The position numbers and the translations under genes were made by a program. Positions 36,601 through 50,158 of a stretch of DNA of 64,000 nucleotides are shown piece after piece (position 1 is the first letter of the stretch; every line of letters starts with the position of its first letter). The stretch is from Eretmocerus hayati (Eukaryota; Arthropoda; Insecta; Hymenoptera; Aphelinidae), in the NCBI GenBank assembly GCA_029851415.1, contig CM056741.1:150648522-150712521 (forward strand). Direction: 5' to 3'. A model generated the notes under the pieces. The model worked only from the letters and a program-made list of their open reading frames with translations. It was not told where the DNA came from and did no database searches.

Positions 36601-39600
36601 TGTGGTTCAATTATAAACAGTCTAATGTGACAATCACGCATGGACCAAATTTCTTGAAATCGATCTCGATATAGATTTGTTTTTCTTTTTACAACTGGTA
36701 ATTCATACAAAATTTTTGATTTCAATTATCATTGATATAATAGCAATAATATTCGATCTAAAAGTTTATAAAAGGATCGCTAGTACAAAGTGATGGCTAG
36801 AATCACTTTTGCATTAATCAATATCTTTTATAGGATTCATTTGAAATGTTCCAGTGACTCACGTCCCCCTCTAGTCGGGCTCGGTAAATTAATTAGTTTG
36901 TCGCTAAGACCACATTTTCACCGACCGACGATGGACTCGAGTCACTCAAGTCGAAGAAAAGTCATGAGATATGAAGATCAAAAAACTAGTTTTCAAGAAA
37001 GCTACCGAAAAATGTCGGCTCAAAAATGATCACTAGCTCGCGGAACTCTTTTACATCCGGATTCACGCCGTAAATCTCAGCTCACGTTTAAATGTTACAT
37101 GATCTACTTACTATATAACGTGAATATTACAACAGTCAATTCAAAATTTCAAGACGGTACACTGTAAGAAGAAATATTCAAAATCAGTCTCATTGTCTGA
37201 AAATTAACATTACAAGGTTAGGGGGTTTGTTGTGATTCAGTACGATTTTTTAACTGTTCCTTAATTTTTGCACCTATAGCCTGCGCTGATATGTGACAAA
37301 TGAAACGAGATTTACATAAGTGGTCCTGAAAAAGTATGAAAATTTTTAACAAAGGCTCTCGATTCTCCGTAAATGAGAAAGAAGGAGCGAGGGAGGAAAA
37401 ACAGAGACACGATTTGATTCATGGACCTCGTGGCGGCCACGGTGCGGTCAGTGCGGGGCCTGCGGGAATAAGAACAGAGCTCCGATGGAATTTCCAGTCA
37501 GCAGCAGCAGCAGTTCTTTCATCTATTAGATTTCTTTTAAATTCGTTATACTTTATCCGTCACTATGTTAATAGCTACTCAATATGATAACTGCTCGCGG
37601 TTCAAGAAGTTCATTTATCACCGGCTCACCGCATAGAAGTCTCCGCCTCGTCCGCACATGTGTATAAGACCGCTTTTGCAGAGAACTCTGTCGTCGCGCC
37701 GACGACTAAAACCCTTGTAGTAATAATAATCCTCGCGTGCATGCGTGAGTTGCACCACCAAATGGATATAATACGTATGGAAGGATCTCGGTGGTAGTAA
37801 GGATATCGCTCTGAGCGATCGGGAATATTCATGTATTATCGATTCTTTCCTCTACTGTAAAGGTATATTACATTGTTTAATAACCTATGCTACGCAGGGA
37901 TATGATATGCATATTTTCCTCCAACGTTCCGGATGATGGTCATTCTCAACACAGTGACTCGGAAGTATCTTTCTCCAAGTATAAGTGCCAGTGGAAAGTT
38001 CACATATGGACACGTGTGCATATATGGGTATGAGGTATGTGGAGGTATTTTAGAGAAGGTGATCGCGAGGTAGATGAATTTGAGGCACGCGGTCGCGTGC
38101 GCTGTCCCCATTTAGGTCGTTGACTTTCTTTCTATGATGGAGCCTAAATGCGCTAATAATCCCGTACGAGTACTTATAGACTTTCGTCGTGGAATTTCTT
38201 GGGTCTCGAGATGTCTATAATCGACCGACGCATATCTCATAATCGACTGAACATTATTTAATGCACGGACCAGTGACCACAAAGTTATGGAGACTTTCGT
38301 AATAATCGTACGAGCCCATAGGTTCTTTATTACAGCGTCTAATAGTTACCGCCATATTCCATAATGAGATACTTTGATATCGTTGATGGAAACGAGATTG
38401 AAAATTATAGAAGTACGAGGTTGCAGATCGTTGATTTTTCTCCTATGACTGCGGGTGCGGCGCGGCGCTGAGCTTGTGGACAAAATCGGTCGAAACAGCC
38501 GTTGAGAGGAGAGTTATTGAGTCAGATTGATCACTTGGATCAAAGGAAAAATCGTACAGATAAAAATGAGCAAATTCAGAAAGGAATAATAATCTTGAAA
38601 TTTTCGCTGAAATATGACAATGAGATACCGTTTCATGAGAATTGTAATGAAAAAGATCATAAAATCCGCATGGTTTCCAAGCAAGAGTGATACTTGTTCC
38701 GGACCAATGTTTCTGCAGCTATCAGTTCCAGAACGGGAGTTTTAAAATTTCAAACTGTTACACAATAGCCATGTTTGTGTAAACCTGTACATCTGTGCGT
38801 ACAATTTTTCTCACACAAATCTTGGAAATTCAAGATATCATTTTCGCCTAGACAAAAAGAGGCAAACTCCCCTAACGCAACTTTATCCACGATATTTCTG
38901 AAACCTCTCTCACCTTTATCAAAAGTAGCATCACCAACATTAACGCAGTCTAGAAAATTTCTCAGACGACAATTTTACACGCGCTGCTGCCTTCTTCCCC
39001 AAACAATCAACACGAAAAACAATGCCACATCGAAAAGTCCTCATCAGAGAAATGCATTTTACCCGACCGGCCTCCTAACAACTTGGTAAATCACGCGTGC
39101 AGTCAGCCAGACACAATGCTCTGCGCTGCGTAAAGAATAATCAAAATCTCAAGAGAATAGACAAGATATTTTCCAACCAACAATCGTTTCACGCATCGAA
39201 GAATCGCTCTGTGTAGCTCTAAAAAGTGATTAACGCAAGGCGGAGGCAATCGCCCGTCACCGCCCGGTCGCCACCACCACTGCCACCGCCGTCTTGGAGT
39301 CGTGATTTGAGATTTATCCGCGCGTGGCAGGCATTTACGCGAGTCTGGCATTCGCATTGTAAGATGAAGATTCAAGTGAATGATGTGTCGCTGTGAGAGG
39401 TGCAAAGTCGCACCCACGCGAGACAATGAGGTCTCTGAGCCAAGCTCCTCGCTTTGAGCCTATAAGATATGGAAGACCGCGGGTGCAAAAGAGATACGAA
39501 TGAGACAGTTGTCGTGTTATATAGTGTAGAGTGTGGAAGTCACCGTGAAAGACGCCAAGACCGATGTTAATGAGGGCCAATTAATCACACGCTGGACTGA

Positions 39601-42600
39601 ATCCTAATGGGAAAGGACGCTGCGGCACACGTATAAGAGATGTATGATTGTATCTGTGTTTGATGCAGGTAGCGGTATAAGCTTATCTCATGGCTCAGCG
39701 TGATCGAATCACACGAGTGAAATTATGTCATTTGGATCTTTGTTCTCTTCGTCACTAATTATGTAACAAACGAATCCTCGAATCGTACTTTTAGCAAAAA
39801 TATTGGAATCCGCCAGCATTTTCTGTCTGTAGCAATCTCAACCAGTGATTGGATTTTAGTCATTCGTTACGAATGTCCCTAACTACCTTCATGTAGAAAA
39901 GCCTTGGACATTTTTCGATTTTCGTGCAAAGACCAATGTATAAGGCCTTAGAAAAATTAAATTACCGAGAGTCCGGTGAGCTAGGATCAAATGATCATTG
40001 ATGAAATCGAACCACTTCATTCTTGTGACCGTAACATCCATTTACTCGGAACCAAATGATTTGGAAGTACCTCGGGAACTACTGATCAATGACGCAAATT
40101 ATATTCCAATTAGAGATTATCACTTAATACCAACCACACATGACATATTTTCCTCAGATTTTTTTGGTCAAATTTATTGGGCCATAAGTAGACCAAATAA
40201 ACTCTTCAACCTCTTGATTAAACCCTCGATTAAACCATAGCAAAGCTTTTATCCGTCATTAGAACATAAAATCGCGTTTATATCACAAAAGTAGCTTCAA
40301 AATTCAAGGATTGGAACGCAGATGACACTAAAACATCAACCTCTTGCAACGCATCAATCTATAATCCATGTAGCCGACGCGACTAAATCGCTCAATCCAG
40401 ATCTACAGGATATGTAAATATACCCACACCAATACTAGCTAGAAAAAGCCCACAATAGCCCATACACACTTGGCATCAGGTATATAACGCATCAAGCCAA
40501 TGTATAAGCCTGAGTTGTGCTCCCTCCCTTGTGAGGCGGATGTCCATTCCGTATTCTCTCGCGAAAAAATATTTTAATAGAAGCGATTCATCATTTGGCG
40601 CCGCGCTCGCCTTTTTTTCACCACGCTGATGATGCAGACTTTAGCCTCGCGCACTGATGCTCCTTCTTCACTCGATTCCTTACATCAACACACAGGTATA
40701 AATATATGCACCATACCGATACACCTTGTTCAACCGAAGTATTGCATTTGTGGTTATATATGCCATCATAACATAATTCGGGATGCGTCGAAAGTTATAT
40801 TTTTCCCCCTTCGCGTACTGTGCAAGTATGATACGGCACACGGATGCCGTTTTGCGTGAAGTTCTCCTTCTGTATATTGCGATCTGATGCACTTTGCACT
40901 TGTACCAGTTCTCTGGTTTTGCTGTGCGCATATATATTTGCAGAGTTTTCGAGGAGGCTCCTCCCTCGAACTCGCTGTCGCGGAACGGGCGGATACGTTC
41001 GCTGCTGATGTCTGTATGGATATTGCCATATAAGCCCGAGCCATCACTGTATGCGCACGCAATCGTCCTGGGACGGTGGGGGTGGCTTTTGTGGGGCGTA
41101 CATACATATGGTCCTTGAAGTTCCATTCGGTTTAGGGTACGCCTCTGTTTGTGAATAATTTTGAACAATTTTCTGGTTGATGTAATTTTTTTTAATTCTT
41201 GCTAGAAAATGCCTTTTTTATCGTCGTGCCCTGAGTATTCTCAATAGTGCTATTTTTCAAAGTGATGGAAAAAAGATGGGATGGATTCATGCCAGTGCCT
41301 TATTATGGTTGTAAATGATGATATTTTTGTCTCCGCTCTAAAATTGTCCATGTTACCTACAACTCATTCCTTACTTGCTTGATAAAAAAAAAAAAAAAAT
41401 CATTCCTTGCTTTGTAACTCGACCATGGCCAGAAAAAGTCCAGTTTAAACCAATATATCAAGATTCAGTATCTGTTCTTCCTACTCCGTGTTTTAGTCCC
41501 CACTTGATCCACAAATAGTTGCATTTTGACTGTAGACAACTCTAGTGTCATCCCTGATATGACATCTTCCATCATCCTAGTGACATTTTGAATAAGCTAT
41601 AACGTATTATTTATCATCTTTCGAGGACCGAAACGGGATACCGATCCGAGCGTCGTCAAGTTCTTAATCATCTTATAGCAAAAATGCTTGCACAGTGTAA
41701 TTCGATACAGCCATATAAGCATGAGACCATAATGGCATTTCAGAATTCTATTGACATTTCATTCGCGGACATTATATTCGGCTAATCTACATCCTGCTCT
41801 CCCTCCTCTCCTCTCCTCTCTTTCAAGTATTTCCAACAACTTTACAACTCACACGTCATTCATCATATATCCAAGAGATTGAAATGAATGCGCCTGATCG
41901 AGTATCCGCTTTCGTATAAAAAAGATTATCGAATTCAAGAGTAGTGAAGACCGAAGAAAAAACGATCTCAGAAGGCCCCCCAAAGCAATATTGATTTCCA
42001 GCTCGACTCAAAGGGGAACCTTTTTGATCGAAATTTTGAATTTTTGAATGCAAAGTATCCAAGGAACCCTTGCGTCATATCCTCGAGCGTCGTTTATCGT
42101 GGCAAGCTCGCTTTTTTCCATTATTTCTTGATTGCTGATGTGTTGAGGTGTCAAAAGATTTCACGCCTCAAATAAAAAAGGTTCTCTCTCAAAGAATAAT
42201 TCTATTCCGTGTAAGAAATTCACGGAATCTCGATTCTGCATACATTTTCCATGAATCCCATGGGATGAGGTATGTTGTGTACGTTGCACGCGCATAAATA
42301 CCCCTTCGCTTCTTCTTTTCTCGCGCATAAGCGGATTTATGGCAGTGCTCTCGGGACTTTTGTTTCCTTGGCCAAGTTTACGGTGCCGAATCTCGTAAAT
42401 TTTGAAAAAACGTCCATTAAATGAGCGAGGTCGGGCATTTTTGCGATGTGAAGAGGGGCATCTCGCTGAATGCGCGCGTTAATTCGCGAGATATTCGAGG
42501 TAAAATGGCCCGCGAGCAGAGGGCAATTTGTCATCGGACGTCGACGAGTATGGATGGGGTTTTGGTGGTGAGCCATTTCAGAACTGAATTGGAGGGCAAA

Positions 42601-45600
42601 CTCGTTGCCTGCATAAGCTCAGGAATTTTTGAAGTATCACGTTGGAGATTCTTGACTTCAAGAATGGAGAAGATGGAAAGAAAAAAAAAAGAATCCGAGA
42701 GTGAATGGAAAATCAGTTGATCGCTAAAATAATTTTCATCCGAAATCATTGGTGTATATTAGAAAGGATGAGCGCGCACCCTGTAGCAACATGTACATTG
42801 TCACAGTGTTGGTTTAACCATTGAAAAAATTTAATTGAATTATCAATGAAATCTTCGATGGAGATGAATAATTGTACTAATAAAGAATTTCTTTTTATGT
42901 TTCAGGTAATAAAATTCACCTCTGTTGACAAGTCAACAATATGAAGTTGGATGTTCGACATCAGTTGAAAAGGATTCGGGTACGTCTCCCGTATTCAAAA
43001 TGAAATAAGTGACATGTACGAGACCATCAGAAAGAAATTTTGAGCATTAGTCTTGTACGGGGCCAACTGATCATGCACTCGCAAAATTTAGTTGTTAACG
43101 ATGAATATCTTGATGCGCTTAAAAAATATGCGCTCGCGAATGGGCCAAATTTTTGCAAGTTTGTTGGCAAGCCAACGTATTTTTATCAGTAAAGGACTGC
43201 TTCTATAGGCCGTGCTTAATTCATACCTCAATCTATGTCATCGTCATGTGTAGAAACAGAAATTTGCATAAATGCTACCGATACATACGGACAATTCCAT
43301 TAAGCCTTGAAGCAGTCCAAGTCCAAAAAGTCATAGGCAGCTCATCAGAGATCGGGTCACATAGTGATATCTCAAACGTATTATGATAGTAAGGCAAAGG
43401 AAAGATGCAATAACCCATATCCACACGCACACATCCTCATTGGGTCCGCATGCCGCGGGCGCGTAACAAACATACCATAAATCTTGTGAGTTTTAATGCC
43501 CTGCAGCTTCTCAGTCTTATTCTCTTGCTCTTGCAGATATTATACATTATATGTAGTAATTGTCTTTCTCATTTCTAACTAAATTTTATTAGTATTCCGA
43601 ATACTGAAAACTATCATAGTGCCTTTGAGTTAAGAGATAGAGTAACCGGTTTAGTATATTTTGAAGATATAGAGTTGCATGACCGCAAAAAACCCAATGA
43701 CCAATTTTCATCTCATATCATACAGCAACGTTTTTTCGAAGTTTATAGGTTCTTTGTTATGATTAATCCTCGACGCTTTAATGAATTCAATTAGTTTATT
43801 TTATAGACTTTATCTTTGATTTTTGAATAGAGTAATTCAGGTGACAGATGGATAACTTCGGCAATTCGTGGCAAACCCGAATTTTTCGATTTTGGATTGA
43901 AAGTTATTCATTCGTGAAATCATTATTCTTTAAAATTTATAAGACTCACACACGATTGTTATCAGAACCTTTGCAGCTCCCCTTTGGCACAGTTGCTCGT
44001 AATTTTGTTACCAGTTTATACAATATGGTCTAGCACACCACTTCTGAGCAAAATCACGTGTAATTTGAGGTCTGTCACGTTCAAAAAGCTGCTAATCGAA
44101 AAAATCAGAATCAGCAACGCGACAATAAAGTGGCAGTTCTCGGGGCGAGAGAACCCTCTCTCCTGTACTTAGAACACACTGTACAACTATAACTCGTTAT
44201 TGCGTGTATTTTACGCCGCACACACACACACACTCCACTTTTGCGAGGGACGAAAAACTCCCCGCAAAGAAAGGCAACAACCACCAGCATCAGCAGCAGC
44301 CAGTCGAAAATCTCGCTCTCAATCTGTGATATGGTGCTTGCTCATTCAATCTCTGCACTTCGTCGTCACACATGTAGTGTAACCCCCTCTCTTTTTCTCT
44401 TCTCTTTTAATACAATATATTCGGGCAGCTTTTTTCGCCAACATACTGCCCCCCGGCCACCAGTATTACACTTTATATATTTCTACATAGCTTTCGTGCG
44501 CTCATTTGCATACGAGGATAATGGTTATACGGCGTCAATCGTGTATAGGCCACCACCACCACCACCACCCTTTTACTATTAATTTTATAAAATTATTCAG
44601 CCCCAGCCGCGCTTTCATTCTTTTTTTTCTTTTTTTTTCTTTCTTACCCCTCTCCAAATCACTGTTAGAATAACGGATTTTCAAAATCTCGTTCTATATA
44701 CAATGTATATGATGTATAAAAGTACCACCATCAACGGGATTCTCTCTGGGGTGGTATATATTAGAGATTCTGAACATGTGTGATATGAAATTATACTGCT
44801 GATGCTGATGTGGAGAAGAAGGAAAAGCGCCCGCCGCGAGCGTCTCTATTGTATTGCATGCATGCGTCCCAATAAAAATTTTTACAAGCTCGTCTAGTCT
44901 GTATATAATGAGCGTGACGTTTTATACACAAAGTTTGCGCTTGTGCTGAAAAAAGGAATGCCGCCGCCAGGCTGAATTATCATGTTCTTTTATTCTGCTC
45001 CGTTGTACTTTTTGCCGATGTTTGTCATCTGTGAGCAGCAAATACTCCAATGCCTGCAAATCGAGATTCAAATTTTTTTTTCAATCGCTCAAATGACGAT
45101 CATGCTTGACGATGGGTGCATTTATAAGCGTTTGCAGATTTGAATTATAATTTCGAACAGCCGCTTGGTTATTTCCGGATGCAACGCCGTTCACAGAGCG
45201 TCATATTTCTATTCCTAGGATTTGCATTTTAATGAGAGACTGATTCAGGGGTGGCTTCGTCAGATAAGAAATCGCTTGACAAACGCAAACGGGCGCTAGA
45301 TATATAGAGAAATAGAGTTTTTAAGTAGCTTCTATGTATGTAAGATTGTAAGAAGGGTTGACTGACTCTCGAATATAAGTGTGACACGCGGATAGAAATT
45401 TGCAAGCGCTTGGCTTCGAGGTAACCCTTTTTCTGAGCTCAAATCATGACCCTAAGGGCTTGCAATTCTCATGGATTTCGAACGACTCGTGTTCGATGCT
45501 TTGGTTAAATTTGTGTATGAGAATTGATGAGAGAGAGAGAGAGAGGTTAGGGGATGGTTATCGAGTGGAGGGTTGTTTTCAAATAATATCACGACGGATG

Positions 45601-45840
45601 AGGTATATGATTCGCTCGAACGCTTTCAAGGTCACGTGATTGACGCTATTGAAGATCGAGTGTGCTCGAGTAAACGCTTTCTTGATCAGCGAATTGAGAA
45701 ATTTAGTAACCATCAGTCTGATCGGGGGGTTTCATATCTTCGGAGAATCTCATTGAAGCTCAGCTTGATCTTGATTGTGGTCAGCCATCTTTCGGTGACT
45801 TACGTGATATTGAAATGGAACCAGTCGTTTTATGTAACGC
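33681..45840. other. Non-coding stretch
   Basis: About 12 kb with no supported gene on either strand. The longest frames (162 codons at 40680-41168 minus, 118 or fewer elsewhere) overlap one another and have random composition. I noted a G9 run near 35341, repeated CACTCGA words forming a small hairpin near 36465-36515, and a pyrimidine-rich CTCCT tract near 41801-41822. Confidence 0.4.
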
Positions 45841-46024
45841 TGTACACTCGCCGGACAAAATATCGGTACAAGCCATTTAGTGATTTCTACTTTTTGGGTT
45901 GGCACGGCCTATCTCATTCTGTGCTAAGGGAACGCGGAAAATGGAACGAATGCATGGCGATACCAACCCAAAAAGTGAAAATCACTAAATGGCTTGTACA
46001 GATATTTTGTCCGGCGAGTGTACA
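45841..46024. mobile_element. 184-bp foldback MITE
   Basis: TGTACACTCGCCGGACAAAA and the following bases (45841-45902) recur inverted at 45963-46024, about 62-bp arms with a few mismatches around a 60-base centre. GTTTTATG on both outer sides suggests the repeat may extend a little, with a small insertion on the left. The 177-codon frame running through it (45573-46106) is therefore not a gene. Confidence 0.75.
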
Positions 46025-46110
46025 TAAAACTGTGCGAAAAGTTAACTTTCTATGCAAGGTACCCGTACCGAAAGAAATATGCGGAAAGTCATTATCGCAC
46101 GGTTAAGCGT

Positions 46111-46159
46111 GCGAGAAAGTAACTTTCTCGCTATGTTCGAGAAAACATAGTGAGAAAGT
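46111..46159. repeat. Tandem hairpins
   Basis: GCGAGAAAGT/ACTTTCTCGC (46111-46131) and ACTTTCTCGCTATGTT/AACATAGTGAGAAAGT (46122-46159) overlap as alternative stems. The GCGAGAAAGT word also occurs in the element at 47106-47438. Confidence 0.5.
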
Positions 46160-47105
46160 AAAATCTGTGCAATAATGTTTTTCATGAAAAATTGAAAGTT
46201 TGGAAGAATATATCATTTAATCAGTTCTGTCAATGTATTAACCCTTTGCGGAACCTCGTGTGATCCCATTGCGACGCCACTTTCGTTTACTCAGGACTGA
46301 TAAATCATCTTGTTAGAAGTCAATATATTCGATAGATACAAAGATCCCTCGTTATCGGTAAGTCCATTAATCGAAGATTCCGTTACTTACCCGAGGATCG
46401 TTGGCTCACTCAGATCCCATCGGATCCATAGGTCAAATTTTGTTACTCTCGGATCTTTGTTATTCCCCGGAATTTCTCAAATTTTTGACAGCTTTACTGC
46501 TGGTGCATAGAATAATGTATCACGATTACATCAGCATCTCTAGAATTACTTTCTCAGATAGTATTCAGACAACATAGTTATTGTTTTACCGACTATGAAA
46601 TTCAAACTTGATCATCTCGCACTTCACGTATGGAAAATTCGTATGAGTATACTTCTGAGACTTGAAGGTATTCTCAAGCTATGCGGTGACAAGCTATTTT
46701 AACAAGAGTCTTTCTTTTGATACATTTTCAGATTTTTTTTTCAGTCGGGGGTCTTCGCTCCCTGCCGCCCCTGGACCCCGCCCTGCGCCCTCTCGAGCGC
46801 CCGCCCTTATCTTCGATCGGAACAGTTATTTACCTAATAGAGGATGAACGAATCAATACGGACAGGATACGACTATACATTCTTGGAGAAATAGACTATC
46901 GACATATATCTGATCATTGAATTTGAGACAGTAACTACTCATAAGTATTTGTGATTCAGTTTCCGAAACCTCAACTAGCGAAGAAGGGTACTCGTTTGAT
47001 TATAGATGAGAGGCTAACGATTGAAGCCAGTTCTGTCTTATCGAAGGCCTGATGCGTCAAATTCTTCGAATTCCATGGAGACACAGTTTTCCACACAGGT
47101 TGCAT
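46160..47105. other. Non-coding stretch
   Basis: No gene recognised. A short GC-rich patch lies at 46745-46810. Confidence 0.4.
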
Positions 47106-47438
47106 AAAATAGTATAAGCAACGCGGGCGAAATTTAAAGTTCGTGCACTCGTGACCGGAACCGCGCGAGAATAGTACATTATTGCCCTGGGCGCGTTCGT
47201 CCAGTTCGGGCGCTAGGACAGTTTATTTCCCGAGCGAAGCGAGGGAAATAAGTCCTCCGCGCCCGAAATGGGCCTGCGAGCACAGGGGCAATAATGATTT
47301 TTCATCATGAGAATCCTAAAACCGCATTTGAATGCGGCATTTTTGGGTTAGAATGATGAAAAGTAACTTTCTCGCACTCTTTCCGGACACTCGTGCGGGA
47401 ATCTTCCTTTTCACCCATGTTGCTTAATGTACTATTTT
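47106..47438. mobile_element. 333-bp MITE with nested hairpins
   Basis: The left end AAAATAGTATAAGCAACGCG aligns with the reverse complement of the right end (AAAATAGTACATTAAGCAAC) and similarity continues for about 65 bp (GGGYGAAA, GCAC..GTG.CCGGAA, GCGAGA). Inside are further palindromes: TTATTTCCC-GAGCGAAGCGA-GGGAAATAA near 47222, and CCGCATTTGAATGCGG near 47322. No duplication was found and there is no coding capacity. Confidence 0.6.
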
Positions 47439-50113
47439 GATATCGAAATTCTTGTAGTCATTATTGATATCAGCTCATTTGATTTTAGCGTACAATTTCG
47501 ACTCATATATGTCATTTTTGTGGATAAGATAAGCAACTGAATCTCCATTCAATAGAATTGAGTTTGCAATTTATTTGAACCCCGCCGAAGATGTACCAGA
47601 CTTTGCCAAAGTTCGCTCAAAAGGAAGAGATGTGGGTTATGAATTGTCATCATCTGTTTGTTTAAGTATTGAATCCAAAGCTCAGCACTCATTGGGTTAA
47701 CTTCTAACCAGCTAATAAGCTACTGAGCCGTTTTGAATATTTATGTTTTCCCAAAAATGGAACTTCATCCCATGCAAACTGGTTCGATTCAATTTTCTTC
47801 ACCACAAAAACATCAAATTCTTCAAGCAGTTGGCTAAAAAATTTGCTTAAATTGTACCGCGAATCAAGAATAACACCTAGGAAGTAATTCTCGCTGAGCT
47901 TCACGAGCACATCGACCGGAATACATGTCGGGGAGTGCAAAAGCTTATAATACTTACAAGCTTGGAAACGACGTCTGGACATGCATGTTATACACACGCG
48001 CGTCGACGGCGTGGCGCCTTGCGATCGATGTAATTAGGCGTCCAGTGCAATGCGGGCATCACACACGACACGTAGAAACAACGTAAAATAACGCTAGATC
48101 AGCTTGTAGTACTAACCTAGCACTACTCAGAGAATCAAAGAGAGGTGGAGAGTATATATACAGAAAATGCAGGAGGACTTGGTGGCTTACCCTTTCTCAG
48201 CGGCCATTCTGATAATACAATACTGTTATTAAGGTACCTATAGTACAACATATAGGTAATACCGCAGGGGTTTCACGAGTAATTAAAGGAGCAGAGTTGC
48301 TCTCGGGAGTCTCTTCTATTCGCGCATGCGTCGAGTAATAAATTAATCGCCCGACAGCTCGCCCTCTTCCACACATATGCATGTATAAACTCACAAGTAC
48401 ACCAATACATTTCTGATTCGAAATGCATTTCGCAGGCATACGTATCTCTTCATATATGCTGTAGAATAAATTTCTTCCTTCTGCAATTCTGTCGGAAGAG
48501 TGTGTACGCATAGATACATATTATATAGAGTGCATCAGTGGTTCTAGCTATTTGCGAGCAACACTGCAGCTACTGTTCTATTCATTCTTTTGTTTATTAG
48601 AAAAATTTATGGCTCCTTTATCATCGGCTGAATTAATTTTTTTTCTTCACAATTCTGTGATCATAAAGAATATTAATCTTTCCGTGATGATGTTCGTGTT
48701 TATTAGTTTTATTATAACTTCGAAGCGTGGTACATTGTTTACGAGTACTGTGAGAACAGGAAACAGTTTTAATTGCTTCTGGCTCGAATGGGTGGTTTAA
48801 CTTTTTTTTCTTTTTTCATCAGTTTTGATACGGAAATTGATAGAGGAATTCGAAAGTACTTAGCGCGTTTGATATTTCTGGTTTGGAAGCAAAATTATAG
48901 TGAACTGAATTTTGCGTTACGTTTGTCAAAATATTAACATAAGCGTGATGAAGTTTGAAAAAAAAACTGAAGAGTATTTGGATTTATCTAATCGACTCAC
49001 TTAGTTCAATAGTTGGAGTTGTGACGAAACCGTCTGATGAAAAATGAGAGATCTTGAAGTTTTGTACCGTAAGTTGTGTTCACCAAATTTTGTTGGGGAA
49101 AGAGTTCGACAAAACATGTTCTCTTTCAAATTTGATATTCATTCAATGTAATGGTTCAATGACCTTCCGATATGTGAGAATCCATATTCCTACATCGTGC
49201 AATGCGAGAGTGTGGTTCGATACACCGATTAACGGAGAGAGAAACCAGATGGCCGTAAAAGTCGACTGATCAAATCTCTCAAGATTTGAAAGAGTATATC
49301 GTCCAAAATTGAAATGAACCAGAAATACCAAGTCCAGAGTCGAATTCTCAACGTGCTTCCAAACCAATCGTTATTATAAATAGTACAACCAGAAAATAAC
49401 GTTGGAATTCGGTTTACTGATTGCTTTTTTCATGCAATGGCTACAATAAAATTCGAATATTGTATGAGATTTTGGAAAAATGTTGTCAAAGTAAGAATAC
49501 TAGAGTGTGATATTGAAATAATGATCGGGATAACAATGTACTCTCGCCCCTATGTCATGTGGACTAAATTCATTTTAGTTTTCGATCATGGAAAATGAGC
49601 TGTTTTTTCTTCACGAGTGAGTTTCGGGGTTTGAAATTGCAAGCCTCTGAGATCATCTTTTCGACTTGTAAGTCGCGTTTTAATTCAAGGCTGCTCTCTT
49701 TTACAGTTTTCAGGGCGTTTTAAGAAATTCCGGCACAAGTCTTCATTCGACTCGAATTTTCAATATTGTAAATTCTCAACTCAACAAATTCATATGTCTC
49801 ATTTTTCGTTTATAACACGCATGCATCAACTTCCTAAGATAGACATACTCATTCTCACTTCCATATCCATATAACCACCGCATTCGACTCCTAAACAACC
49901 AGGTGAACACACGTATTGAGTCCGCTAAGTGGTCCTAACCAGATTAGTGTTCTTGCGCTCCGATGCTTGCTCTCCTCTGCTCTATATTTCCAACCCGTAT
50001 AATATACCACACACGCGCCGCTCTTCTCTATCTTTTCAACTACAGACTGTAATACCCTCTAAGTGTCTTATATGAACCCGATAAAAAAACTTAACCCGGA
50101 CACAATGGGGATC

Positions 50114-50114
<1 letters not shown>

Positions 50115-50156
<42 letters not shown>
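50115..50156. repeat. (GAC)14 microsatellite
   Basis: Fourteen perfect GAC units. The minus-strand frame reads poly-Arg, which is not plausible as coding here. Confidence 0.95.

Positions 50157-50158
<2 letters not shown>

Noticed and set aside
45573..46106. 177-codon plus-strand frame
   Set aside because: Most of it crosses the 45841-46024 foldback element, so openness is due to the repeat.
47704..47997. 97-codon minus-strand frame with protein-like composition
   Set aside because: No recognised domain, no clear exon signals, and a donor-like GTAAGT lies inside it. A homology search would be needed before calling it.
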